From: an uncultured Lachnospiraceae bacterium
GTDB lineage: Bacteria > Bacillota > Clostridia > Lachnospirales > Lachnospiraceae
Assembly (NCBI GenBank): GCA_910588285.1
Contig: CAJUQB010000069.1
Span: forward strand, 1-24,965
Direction of reading: 5' to 3'
Length of the DNA: 24,965 nt
Numbering within the stretch: the first letter of the stretch is position 1; each line of letters begins with the position of its first letter. Positions 13,963 to 21,071 of this stretch are shown piece after piece. A program made the translations under genes and the position numbers. The notes under the pieces are model-generated. The model had not been told where the DNA came from, ran no database searches, and saw nothing but the letters and a program-made list of their open reading frames with translations.

Positions 13963-15411
13963 CTATAAATCATCCAGATTTATAAAATCCACGGATTTGA
14001 CCTCCGGGTCCTCTTTTCTTGGCGCAGGGATTGCATTGGAGGAAAAAATCGCGCTTCCCATGTCGTCCTCCTCGTCCTCATCCAGCCATTCCTCCTTGGC
14101 CCTTCTGGCCTTCCTGGCTTTCTTTGCCTTTCCGGTATCTCCGGTCTCCCCGGCCTTTTTCTCCCTTCTGGTCTCCCTGGCCTTTTTCTCCCTTCCGGTC
14201 TCCCTGGCCTTTTTCTCCCTTCCGGTCTCCCTGGCCTTTTTCTCCCTTTTGGTCTCCCTGGCTGTTCCGGTATCTCTGGCCTCCCCGGCCTTCCCGGTTC
14301 GCCTTCCCCGCATGAACACTGCAATATTCACACAGGCGATCACCAGAAGCACAATCACAAAGATCAGAACTGCCATCACCTTGCGATGGAAGGATTTCTC
14401 CTCCCGGTACTTTTCCTCCAGCTCATCATACTCCTCCCGGAAGCTCTCCAGCTGACGTTCATATTCTGCTATCACCGCAGCCTGCTCCTCACTGGGCGCC
14501 TGAGACTGCTGGCCCCCCGGCTCCTGCTGGTTCCCCGGCTGCTGGCCCCCTGGCTCCTGCTGGCCTCCCGGCTGCTGATCTCCCGGTGTCTGCTGGTCTC
14601 CTGGCTGCTGATCCCCCGATGGAGCCGCCGTCTGCTCCTTCCTTGTCACCTTTATGGTATAAACTGCAACCGCCTCATTTTCTGCGCGCACGGTAATCCG
14701 TATGGTGTTCTCCCCCACCTCCAGGTTCTGATCTCCCTCTATGGACACAATCTGGGCCTTTGCGTGGGAAGCTTCCGCAGATACCGTCACACTGGTGGTC
14801 TCATAGGGCACCTCAGCCGTATAGGAGGTGGTGCCATAGGCAAAGGCAGGGGATAATTCCCCCTGGGAAAGGCTCAGCCTGGCCAGGCTGTTATCCCCGG
14901 ATTTCACCGGCTCCGGCTCTGACGCTGCCCCGGCCCGGATGGTTGCCCCGGCTGCCACCATGTTGGCCAGGCTCTCGCCGCTTTGCCGAACCGCTCCCTT
15001 TGTTCCGGTTACCTTCAGGCTGCAGCTTCCCGCTGACTTGGCCTTCAGGGTCACGGTGACAGAGCTGCCCCGAAAGGTTACCTTGCCGCCCTCTCCGCCG
15101 CCGTATCCGCTTGCATTGCAGGACACAAAGGAGAACACATCGCTGTTGTAGGTAAACTCCATATCAGCCACAGCCTCCGCATTGCCCGGGCCCTGGGCTG
15201 CCAGGATCACCTTCACCTCATTGCCCACTGTCACGTCGGAGGCAGTAACCGCTATGGTAAGGGTGCCGTCCGCCGCATATACCGGCTGTGCCCACAGCAG
15301 CAGCGACAGCAGAATGCCCAGCATGCCGGCCAGCCACAGCCTGATCCTGCAGGCGCTCTGGTCTTGGTATGGATCCCTGTTGTTCTTCTTTTGTTCTTTC
15401 TGACTGTACAT
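13963..15411 (-). CDS. Signal-peptide, single-TM surface protein with cohesin-like and cadherin-like domains
   Basis: A 482-residue protein in an operon with clpC. In order: a signal peptide (about 1-46, ending VYA), a cohesin-like beta domain (about 50-137; SDVTVGNEVKVILAA), a cadherin-like beta-sandwich domain (about 175-257; LARLSLSQGELSPAF through YTIKVTRK), a PGGQQ/PGDQQ-rich flexible linker (about 262-305), an acidic coiled coil (about 308-343), a TM helix (345-367), and a 115-residue cytoplasmic tail. The tail holds four near-identical REKKARETG repeats, then an extremely basic part (KAKKARKARRAK) and an acidic end (WLDEDEEDD). The outside part looks like an adhesion or binding module; the highly charged inside tail is unusual. 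The ATG has GGAAAGG upstream and a promoter about 65 bases away. The function is unknown. Confidence 0.9.
   Translation of the reverse strand: MYSQKEQKKNNRDPYQDQSACRIRLWLAGMLGILLSLLLWAQPVYAADGTLTIAVTASDVTVGNEVKVILAAQGPGNAEAVADMEFTYNSDVFSFVSCNASGYGGGEGGKVTFRGSSVTVTLKAKSAGSCSLKVTGTKGAVRQSGESLANMVAAGATIRAGAASEPEPVKSGDNSLARLSLSQGELSPAFAYGTTSYTAEVPYETTSVTVSAEASHAKAQIVSIEGDQNLEVGENTIRITVRAENEAVAVYTIKVTRKEQTAAPSGDQQPGDQQTPGDQQPGGQQEPGGQQPGNQQEPGGQQSQAPSEEQAAVIAEYERQLESFREEYDELEEKYREEKSFHRKVMAVLIFVIVLLVIACVNIAVFMRGRRTGKAGEARDTGTARETKREKKARETGREKKARETGREKKARETRREKKAGETGDTGKAKKARKARRAKEEWLDEDEEDDMGSAIFSSNAIPAPRKEDPEVKSVDFINLDDL
14144..14251 (-). repeat. Four tandem 27-bp repeats encoding REKKARETG
   Basis: Units at 14144-14170, 14171-14197, 14198-14224 and 14225-14251 differ by only one to three bases each. 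They are in frame and code for a nine-residue charged unit in the cytoplasmic tail of the surface protein. Near-identical DNA suggests recent slippage expansion, so copy number may vary between strains. Confidence 0.9.
14508..14632 (-). repeat. Degenerate PGGQQ/PGDQQ-coding repeats
   Basis: A C/T/G-rich stretch made of imperfect 12-, 15- and 18-base units codes for the P/G/Q/E linker of the same protein (units GDQQP, GGQQEP, GNQQEP). It is a low-complexity spacer between the beta domains and the coiled coil. Confidence 0.75.
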
Positions 15412-15474
15412 TCCTTTCCCCCCTGACTCCGTAAAAACAGAAGCCGAATCCTCTGATACGACCGCTTCCTATAC

Positions 15475-15504
15475 AGTATAGAGAAACCATCCGTAAAATG
15501 TCAA
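15475..15504 (-). promoter_or_regulatory. Promoter of the surface protein-clpC operon
   Basis: A perfect -35 TTGACA (15499-15504), an 18-base spacer and TATACT (15475-15480). Transcription would begin near 15468, leaving a leader of about 57 bases. Confidence 0.82.
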
Positions 15505-15534
15505 CGAAATTATCCGAAACTTTTTCTTAATGTT

Positions 15535-15705
15535 ATGCCATGTGTTACTATTCACGGCCCGGAGCCGCTCATAGTAACGATTCGGGGCGATATTCCGAAT
15601 TTTGCTACGCAAAAATCACCCCTCACTCCTGAATCATTTTCTCACGGAATGCGCAGCTAGTGCGCATTCCTGCCCGTGAAAAGTAACTGCCATGTTACTG
15701 TTCAC
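15535..15705. repeat. Hairpin-rich intergenic repeat element, MITE-like ends
   Basis: The 283-base gap between the esterase and surface-protein genes is mostly one structured element. GTTACTATTCACGG (15544-15557) and CCGTGAAAAGTAAC (15674-15687) are inverted end repeats with one mismatch. The segment TGCCATG(TG)TTACTnTTCAC occurs as direct repeats at 15536-15555 and 15688-15705. Internal hairpins are GGGGCGAT...ATCACCCC with ATTTTGC/GCAAAAA inside (15584-15622) and TCACGGAATGCGCA paired with TGCGCATTCC...CCGTGA (15642-15679). The last part forms a 12-bp hairpin with GTTACTGTTCAC and supplies the stop codon of the esterase gene. No open reading frame of note. The element may be a non-autonomous mobile repeat or a structured terminator. 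Confidence 0.7.
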
Positions 15706-16642
15706 ACTGCAGCGTATCATCCTCTGTCACAGCCCTCAAGAATACCCCGATCTCCTTCCAGGCCTTGCGGGACTCCGGCAGCAGCTTCATGGCCATCTGG
15801 AATATGTGGAACATTCCCTCGTAAATACTGAGCTTCACCTTCACGCCCGCCTCCCTGGCCTTCTCTGCCACCAGCACGGAATCGCTTAAAAGCATCTCAA
15901 TGGATCCCACCTGAATAAGCATGGGCGGAAAGCCCTCAAATGCCCCAAACAAGGGGGAAATATAGGGATTGCGGGGATCATTGTCCGTCACATAGTCCTT
16001 GTTATAGATGAGGCTGTCCCTGGTATTGCCAAACAGGGGATCCTTCTCGTAATTCTCCTGGTAGGAGGGGCCGCTGGCCGTCAGATCCGTCCAGGGGGAC
16101 ATGGCAATGAGCCCGGAGGGAAGCGGGAGCCTTCGGTCCTTTAGCAGCATGCAAAGGCCCATGGCAAGCCCCCCTCCGGCGGAATCCCCCGCCAGAATGA
16201 TCTGCCCGGGCTCCCATCCCCGGTCCAGAAGCCACCCGTAAGCATCCAGCGCATCCAATAGCGCCGCCGGGTAGGGGTGCTCCGGCGCCACCCGGTAATC
16301 AATGGTAAGGACATCCATTCCCCTGCCCGCTTCACTGTACAGCACGGCAAAGCTGCGGTAGGCATTCCGCATGGCTCCCACATAGCCGCCTCCGTGAAGC
16401 TGGAGGATTACATGGCCCTGAATGCCCCCCTTTTTCCTGCGCAAAAATTCCGCCCTGCAGCACGGCAGGTCAAATTCCCGCATTTCATACTCTGAGGGGC
16501 ATTTCCATTTGGGCTCCACCAGATTCTTCCGAAGCTCCCCGGAGCGGATCTTCTCCCCCAGAAGATGGGTGGAGGTCATATGGGCAATCAGTTCCTTGAC
16601 CATATAGCCCCGTATACTGCTTCTATTTTTTGTATTTTTCAT
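15695..16642 (-). CDS. Alpha/beta hydrolase, hormone-sensitive-lipase-type esterase
   Basis: A 315-residue cytoplasmic esterase/lipase-like hydrolase. The oxyanion-hole motif HGGG is at 83-86, the nucleophile elbow GDSAGG has Ser154, and the acid is probably E249 in VGSIEMLLSDS, with D254 as alternative. His279 in GMFHIFQ completes the triad. No signal peptide. The ATG at 16640-16642 has only a weak ribosome binding site. It follows the DUF6320-like gene after 76 bases, with no clear promoter or terminator between them, so it is likely the last gene of the Rrf2-acyltransferase-DUF6320 set. The final residues (CEQ) and stop lie in a repeat sequence also used by the ATPase at 4901. The substrate is unknown; a partner role against the upstream acyltransferase's ester is inferred. 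Confidence 0.92.
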   Translation of the reverse strand: MKNTKNRSSIRGYMVKELIAHMTSTHLLGEKIRSGELRKNLVEPKWKCPSEYEMREFDLPCCRAEFLRRKKGGIQGHVILQLHGGGYVGAMRNAYRSFAVLYSEAGRGMDVLTIDYRVAPEHPYPAALLDALDAYGWLLDRGWEPGQIILAGDSAGGGLAMGLCMLLKDRRLPLPSGLIAMSPWTDLTASGPSYQENYEKDPLFGNTRDSLIYNKDYVTDNDPRNPYISPLFGAFEGFPPMLIQVGSIEMLLSDSVLVAEKAREAGVKVKLSIYEGMFHIFQMAMKLLPESRKAWKEIGVFLRAVTEDDTLQCEQ

Positions 16643-16718
16643 ATTCTGCTCTATCTATATCTCATATTATGATGCTGGGGGCAGAAGGTATTTTGACCCC
16701 TGTGCAAAAAATCCCCGG

Positions 16719-17387
16719 TTACATGTGAAATCTCCGCTTTAATTCGTTGATTGCCTTTCGATCGCCGAAAATCAAGGTTCCCAAAAGCAGCGCCGCCGAC
16801 ACGGAGGCCGCCACAATGGATACCACCGGATTCCAGATCAGGCCCTGATGCCAGAATACCAGCACCATGATTCCCAGAATTGTGGTAAACATCTGCATCA
16901 GGATATAGCTCTGCCAGTAGGATTTGTTCACGATCATTAAAATGAAAATGGCCAGATCCAGCAGCAGAATAGCGCCCGGCAGCACGAAATTCACCGACCA
17001 CCCCCGGTAGCCCACAATGAAATCAATGGCCACGGACAACAGTGTGGCCCCGATCAGCTGAATCATGATGGTCCTGCGGTATCCTCTGTTTTTTTGGATG
17101 GAAAAGCGCAGCGTCACATACAGGTACAAAATGGCAATCCCGCTGATGGCGGACCACCAGAGATTGCGGAAGGTCCGCACATTTACGATGATCAGCACAG
17201 CCTCCACAATTATGGCCACAAAGGTGTAGATCTTGACAATCAAATTCAGCGCCCGCACCTTGTTCTTCACATCCGGATACATGGGCTCATAGCCATCCTC
17301 CGCCTCCCCCTCCAGCACGCTGCTGCACAGCGGGCAGACCAGGGTGTTGTCCAAAATTGCCACCTGGCAGTTCTTACACTTTCTCAT
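16719..17387 (-). CDS. Six-TM zinc-ribbon membrane protein (DUF6320-like)
   Basis: A 222-residue protein. A short N-terminal zinc ribbon (C3-x2-C6 and C18-x2-C21 in this numbering: CKNC, then CPLC) is followed by six hydrophobic helices, for example KIYTFVAIIVEAVLIIVNV and PGAILLLDLAIFILMIV. A short basic cytoplasmic end (DRKAINELKRRFHM) closes it. From memory this matches the family named DUF6320. I choose the ATG at 17385-17387 with GGAG 6 bases upstream; a TTG seven codons earlier is possible. The start overlaps the acyltransferase stop by 14 bases, so the two are translationally coupled and probably act together, perhaps as membrane anchor or partner of the acyltransferase. No function is known to me. 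Confidence 0.88.
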   Translation of the reverse strand: MRKCKNCQVAILDNTLVCPLCSSVLEGEAEDGYEPMYPDVKNKVRALNLIVKIYTFVAIIVEAVLIIVNVRTFRNLWWSAISGIAILYLYVTLRFSIQKNRGYRRTIMIQLIGATLLSVAIDFIVGYRGWSVNFVLPGAILLLDLAIFILMIVNKSYWQSYILMQMFTTILGIMVLVFWHQGLIWNPVVSIVAASVSAALLLGTLIFGDRKAINELKRRFHM

Positions 17388-18660
17388 TGTATACTCCGTT
17401 CGTCTCAATCAAAACTTCGATTCCCTGGGCCGCCAGCTTCTGGAAGAAGCGCTTCTGCACCGACACATCCTCCAGCACGGAGCTGAAGGAAAATACAAGG
17501 GTGCCCTGGTAGGAGCAGATGCAGCCCTTGATGTCCTGTCCCTTGGATCTGGACAAAAAGGCGTGAAATTTGTCAATATAGGGCTGATATTCCTCCCGCA
17601 CCTGAATATTCCCGATGTTGGTGATGGTGGTGGAATTGGCCAGGGCAGAGGTCTGGTATACGGACTTGATGGCAATGTTTTTCACAAACAGGGGAACCAT
17701 GCGCAGCATCAGATTCTTCTCATTGGACACATTGTAAGCGAACAATGCCTCCAGATGCTCCGGCGTAATCTGGCTGCGAAGGCTGTCCGTGGTGATTTTG
17801 AGGATATCCTCAAAGGTATAGTGCTCCTCCACAGCCTCAAATACGGCTGACACCATGACGAAAAAATTCTTTGTGGTATTGGACTGGTAATAGGGCCGCA
17901 GATTTACCGGAACGGCCACGCTTACCGGACGCTTGTCCGTGCCTCCGTGCATGCATTCCTGGTACACGCTCCAGATAAAAACCGCCACCAGGTACTCATT
18001 GACAGAGGCCCCGGCCGCTTTGCAGACCTGCTTCAGCTGGGAAACGGGCATATATCCGTGGATAATCCCAAGCTCCAGAGCATCCAGCCGCTCTCCCTTG
18101 ATCTGGTAGGCCCGCTTTGTCTTGTAGCCCCTGGCATGGCTCTTCTTATAATGCTTCAAAAAGCTGTCCTCCCGGTTCAGGGAGGTATCGCTGCACAGGG
18201 TATCCGGCACCTGCTCCATCAGGCTGGGATGGGCCAGCCGCAGGTACTGGTAGGTCAGCTCTCTCAAAAAATTAATGCCGCCCATGCCGTCCGTCAGCAC
18301 ATGAAATACTTCCAGGTTGATCCTGCATCGAAAGTAGGTTACCCGGAAGAGATAGCTGCGATTCTTGTTGGGCGATATATATTGATTGGGATAATTATTC
18401 TCCTCGTGGATCCTGGGAGCAGGCTTCTTATTCTCTTCAAAATAATACCAGAAGATTCCCTTCCGAAGGCGCACCCGGAAGCCGTCAAACCAGGGCAGCA
18501 CCCGTTCCAGGGCCTGCTGCAGAAGCTCTGGGTCAACCTCCTCCTTCAATGTCACGGAGATCCGGTATACATTGCTCATACCCTCTCCGGCAATCACGGG
18601 AAATACATTGGCCGTATTGTCCAGCTTATCCCATTTCAAGTCGTTTTTTTTCTTTGCCAT
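17374..18660 (-). CDS. Condensation-fold acyltransferase (alcohol acetyltransferase-like)
   Basis: A 428-residue protein of the CoA-dependent acyltransferase/condensation superfamily, related to PapA5- and alcohol-acetyltransferase-like proteins. The catalytic HHxxxDG motif appears as FHVLTDG (H120, D124, G125): the first His is replaced by Phe, but the second, catalytic His is kept. The second half has the characteristic SVAVPVNLRPYYQSNTTKNFF stretch near 240-262. It lacks carrier-protein or adenylation domains, so it is a stand-alone acyl-transfer enzyme that would esterify an alcohol or amine with an acyl-CoA or acyl carrier donor. The ATG at 18658-18660 has GGAGG upstream. It starts 15 bases after the Rrf2 regulator gene and overlaps the DUF6320-like gene. 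Donor and acceptor are unknown. Confidence 0.85.
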   Translation of the reverse strand: MAKKKNDLKWDKLDNTANVFPVIAGEGMSNVYRISVTLKEEVDPELLQQALERVLPWFDGFRVRLRKGIFWYYFEENKKPAPRIHEENNYPNQYISPNKNRSYLFRVTYFRCRINLEVFHVLTDGMGGINFLRELTYQYLRLAHPSLMEQVPDTLCSDTSLNREDSFLKHYKKSHARGYKTKRAYQIKGERLDALELGIIHGYMPVSQLKQVCKAAGASVNEYLVAVFIWSVYQECMHGGTDKRPVSVAVPVNLRPYYQSNTTKNFFVMVSAVFEAVEEHYTFEDILKITTDSLRSQITPEHLEALFAYNVSNEKNLMLRMVPLFVKNIAIKSVYQTSALANSTTITNIGNIQVREEYQPYIDKFHAFLSRSKGQDIKGCICSYQGTLVFSFSSVLEDVSVQKRFFQKLAAQGIEVLIETNGVYNEKV

Positions 18661-18675
18661 AACGCCTCCTCGGCT

Positions 18676-19110
18676 TTAAATCACGTAATCCAGCGTTCCC
18701 TCCCCGGACCATTCCATCAGATCCTGCAGGGTGTACCGATCCAGCACCCCGCAGATTGCTGCATTCAATTCCCGCCACAGGCGCAATGTCACACAGCTCC
18801 CCTGGCGTTCACAGGGCGCAGCGCCCCGCTCCAGACAGGCAACCGGAGCCAGGTCCCCCTCAATCAGCCGCAGGATATCCCCCAGAATATATGCCCCGGG
18901 AGCCTGCATCAGCTGATATCCTCCCTGGGGGCCCCGGATGCTTTTTACATATCCGGCCTTCTGCAGGACAGAAATAATCTGTTCTAAATATTTCAATGAA
19001 ATCTCCTGCCGGGCTGCAATGTCCCGAAGGCGCACCGGCTCCTTGCACTCATGCTGTGCCAGATCCAGCATCAGGCGCAGCGCATATCTTCCTTTGGTTG
19101 AAATCTTCAT
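18676..19110 (-). CDS. Rrf2 family transcriptional regulator (IscR-like, Fe-S type)
   Basis: A 144-residue winged-helix regulator. The DNA-binding part has VRLRDIAARQEISLKYLEQI (27-46) and a wing SIRGPQGGYQL. Three cysteines, C92, C100 and C106 (ACLERGAAPC, then GSC), are placed as in IscR (C92, C98, C104 in E. coli), so it probably carries a [2Fe-2S] or similar cluster and senses Fe-S or redox status. NsrR-like nitric oxide sensing and CymR-like roles are alternatives; CymR lacks these cysteines. The ATG is at 19108-19110 with AGGAG upstream. It is not next to iscS or sufB genes; instead the acyltransferase follows after 15 bases, so that operon is its likely target. A TATGAT -10-like box lies at about 19135-19140 without a good -35. 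Confidence 0.92.
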   Translation of the reverse strand: MKISTKGRYALRLMLDLAQHECKEPVRLRDIAARQEISLKYLEQIISVLQKAGYVKSIRGPQGGYQLMQAPGAYILGDILRLIEGDLAPVACLERGAAPCERQGSCVTLRLWRELNAAICGVLDRYTLQDLMEWSGEGTLDYVI

Positions 19111-19159
19111 GAACCCACACTCCTATCGGATATATCATACCACAATCCTTCGAAAATAT

Positions 19160-20938
19160 CTATGACAATTTCAAGACCGCCTCCCCTTCTTCTCCCACAT
19201 TGGTCTCCCGAACTGTCTGCCGGACAGGCAGGATGCTTTCCGGAGACATGCTCAGCTCGTCCACACCAAGGGACAAAAACAGCTTCGTGAGCTCCGTATC
19301 TGCGGCAAGCTCCCCGCAGATGCCGCAGGGGATTCCCTCCCTGTGGGCATTTTCCACGGTCATCCCAATCATGCGCAGCACCGCCGGATGACGGGGATCA
19401 TAAAAATCCTCCAGCTGCCCGTTCTGGCGGTCCACAGCCAGGGTGTACTGGGTCAGGTCATTGGTTCCGATGCTGAAAAAATCCACCTCCCTGGCCAGCT
19501 GATCGCTGATCATCACAGCCGCCGGTGTCTCGATCATGATGCCCTGCCTCGGGTCTCCAAAGGGAACCCCTGCCTCGGTAAGCTCCCCTTTTATCTCTGC
19601 CACAATCTCCTGAATCTGCCAAAGCTCCTTTTGAGAGGTAATCATGGGATAGAGAATGGCGATCCTGCCAAAGGCGCTGGCTCGAAACAAAGCCCGCAGC
19701 TGGGTCTTGAACAGCTCCCTCCGATTCAGGCAGAGCCGGATCGCCCGAAATCCCATAGCCGGATTCTCCTCCCTGGGCAGCTCAAAGTAGGGTGCCTGCT
19801 TGTCCGCACCGATATCCATCGTGCGGATTTTGACAGGCTTTCCCGCCATGGTCTCCGCCACAGCCCGGTATACCTTCATCTGCTCCTCCTCAGTGGGATA
19901 GGTATCCCGTTCCAGATAGAGGAATTCGCTGCGGAACAGACCGATTCCCTCCGCGTCATTGGCAAGAACCTGGGCCAGCTCCTTATAATGCCCGATATTT
20001 GCCGAGAGCATTACCATTTTCCCGTCCAATGTCACGTTTTCCTTCCCGCGAAGAGCCAGCAGCAGCTCCTTTTTTGCTTTTGCCGCATCCCTTTTCGCCT
20101 GCATCTGTTCCAGTGTCTTGGGATCCGGATCCACCAAGACCACCCCGGTCTCTGCGTCTACCACGGCCAGCCTTCCGTCCATGGAGGCTTCCAGAGGAAT
20201 GGGCACTGCCGCCAGGGCGGGAATCCCCATGGTTCTTGCCAGGATGGCTGTATGGGAATTGGAGGAGCCCTGCACGGTGACAAAGGCCAGCACCTTGGCG
20301 GGATCTATCTGTATTGTCTCGCTGGGCGTCAGATCCTGTGCCACAACAATCACGGGGAGCGCATCTTCGCACAGTTCCTCCTCCATGCCTGTCTCTTCCT
20401 CACAAAACAGAATGTCACGTCCCCCCGCCCAGGCATTGCCGGGCATGCCTCCTGGCATCCCCTTCCAGGCATTGCCGGACATGCCTTCTGGCATCCCTTT
20501 CCAGGCATTGCCGGACAGCAGTCCGATTACCCGCTCCGAGATGTCCTGCACATCTGCCGCCCGTTCCTTCATATAGGCGTCATCCATGGCTGCAAACATG
20601 GCTGCAAAATTATCGCCGGTCACTGCCACCGCATATTCCGCATTGACCTGCTGAGTTCGTATTATATTTTCCGCCGATTCGATATAGTCGTCGTCCAGAA
20701 GCATCATCTGATGCGTCTCAAAGATCGCTGCCTTGGCCGCTCCGACGCTCTCAAGAGCCCTTTCCTGCAGCTCCGCAAGCTGGGCAATGGCCGCCCTGCG
20801 CGCCTTTTTCAGACGCTCCACTTCCCCCTCGGCATCCAAAATGTGCTCCCGCCTCACCTGGCATCCGTTTTTCTCATACACCTGCAGCCTGCCAATGGCA
20901 ATGCCGCCGCATACGCACTTTCCCCTATATACTTCCAT
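19160..20938 (-). CDS. PTS Enzyme I (phosphoenolpyruvate-protein phosphotransferase)
   Basis: A 592-residue soluble Enzyme I that takes phosphate from PEP and passes it to HPr or an HPr-like protein. The N-terminal HPr-binding/swivelling domain includes the active-site His229 in SNSHTAILARTMGIPAL. The PEP-binding TIM barrel has GIGLFRSEFLY, FFSIGTNDLTQYTLAVDR and Cys541 in GICGELAAD. The His-loop reads GSSNSHTAI rather than the commoner GGRTSHTAI. Between the helical subdomain and the swivelling domain there is an extra segment, residues 143-172, built from GNAWKGMPxGM repeats encoded by 36-bp direct repeats; this places the His about 40 residues later than in E. coli. No ptsH or sugar-specific PTS gene is adjacent. 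The ATG has AAAGG upstream. ptsI or a paralogue (ptsP-like) cannot be decided here. Confidence 0.93.
   Translation of the reverse strand: MEVYRGKCVCGGIAIGRLQVYEKNGCQVRREHILDAEGEVERLKKARRAAIAQLAELQERALESVGAAKAAIFETHQMMLLDDDYIESAENIIRTQQVNAEYAVAVTGDNFAAMFAAMDDAYMKERAADVQDISERVIGLLSGNAWKGMPEGMSGNAWKGMPGGMPGNAWAGGRDILFCEEETGMEEELCEDALPVIVVAQDLTPSETIQIDPAKVLAFVTVQGSSNSHTAILARTMGIPALAAVPIPLEASMDGRLAVVDAETGVVLVDPDPKTLEQMQAKRDAAKAKKELLLALRGKENVTLDGKMVMLSANIGHYKELAQVLANDAEGIGLFRSEFLYLERDTYPTEEEQMKVYRAVAETMAGKPVKIRTMDIGADKQAPYFELPREENPAMGFRAIRLCLNRRELFKTQLRALFRASAFGRIAILYPMITSQKELWQIQEIVAEIKGELTEAGVPFGDPRQGIMIETPAAVMISDQLAREVDFFSIGTNDLTQYTLAVDRQNGQLEDFYDPRHPAVLRMIGMTVENAHREGIPCGICGELAADTELTKLFLSLGVDELSMSPESILPVRQTVRETNVGEEGEAVLKLS
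20429..20517 (-). repeat. 36-bp direct repeats inside the Enzyme I gene (about 2.5 copies)
   Basis: Units at 20429-20464 and 20465-20500 differ at about four positions; a partial third copy follows (20501-20517). They are in frame and encode 12-residue units (KGMPxGMxGNAW) at a domain boundary of Enzyme I. The unit itself contains the small inverted repeat GGCATGCC. Confidence 0.88.
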
Positions 20939-20965
20939 CTGCTTCTGCCTTTCTTATACTGGTTT

Positions 20966-20981
20966 GGCTTTACGAAAAGCC
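20966..20981 (-). other. Small hairpin in the Enzyme I leader
   Basis: GGCTTT and AAAGCC form a 6-bp stem with the 4-base loop TCGT, about 30 bases upstream of the Enzyme I start codon. There is no T run. The 133-base divergent gap to ytaF holds no clear promoter for Enzyme I. Confidence 0.4.
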
Positions 20982-21033
20982 CTGCATTCTCAATCTGTGA
21001 ATGAATAAGATTCCCAATTTCCCCCCGCCGGAA

Positions 21034-21039
21034 TATAAT
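21034..21039 (+). promoter_or_regulatory. Possible -10 box for ytaF
   Basis: A perfect TATAAT 33 bases before the ytaF start codon. No TTGACA-like -35 lies 16-18 bases upstream (that region is C-rich), so a non-sigma-A holoenzyme, such as a sporulation sigma factor, or an activator could be needed. Weak evidence. Confidence 0.4.
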
Positions 21040-21071
21040 ACAGGGAGAACTCAATTCCATGGAGCATTGAT

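Noticed and set aside
14144..14632. Possible CRISPR or intergenic repeat array
   Set aside because: The repeats are contiguous without unique spacers and translate in frame into low-complexity parts of a surface protein.
16643..16718. GGGG...CCCC quasi-palindrome between the DUF6320-like and esterase genes
   Set aside because: Only the four outer bases pair well; the inner part does not form a stem, and there is no T run.
20429..20517. Possible CRISPR-like array
   Set aside because: There are only two and a half contiguous units, all inside the Enzyme I coding frame.
19343..21004. A 553-codon open frame on the plus strand
   Set aside because: It is antisense to Enzyme I; the His/Leu/Gln-rich translation is typical of a shadow frame in G+C-biased DNA.
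20940..21071. Riboswitch between Enzyme I and ytaF
   Set aside because: Only a 6-bp hairpin is visible; there is no conserved aptamer (for example yybP-ykoY) and no terminator.
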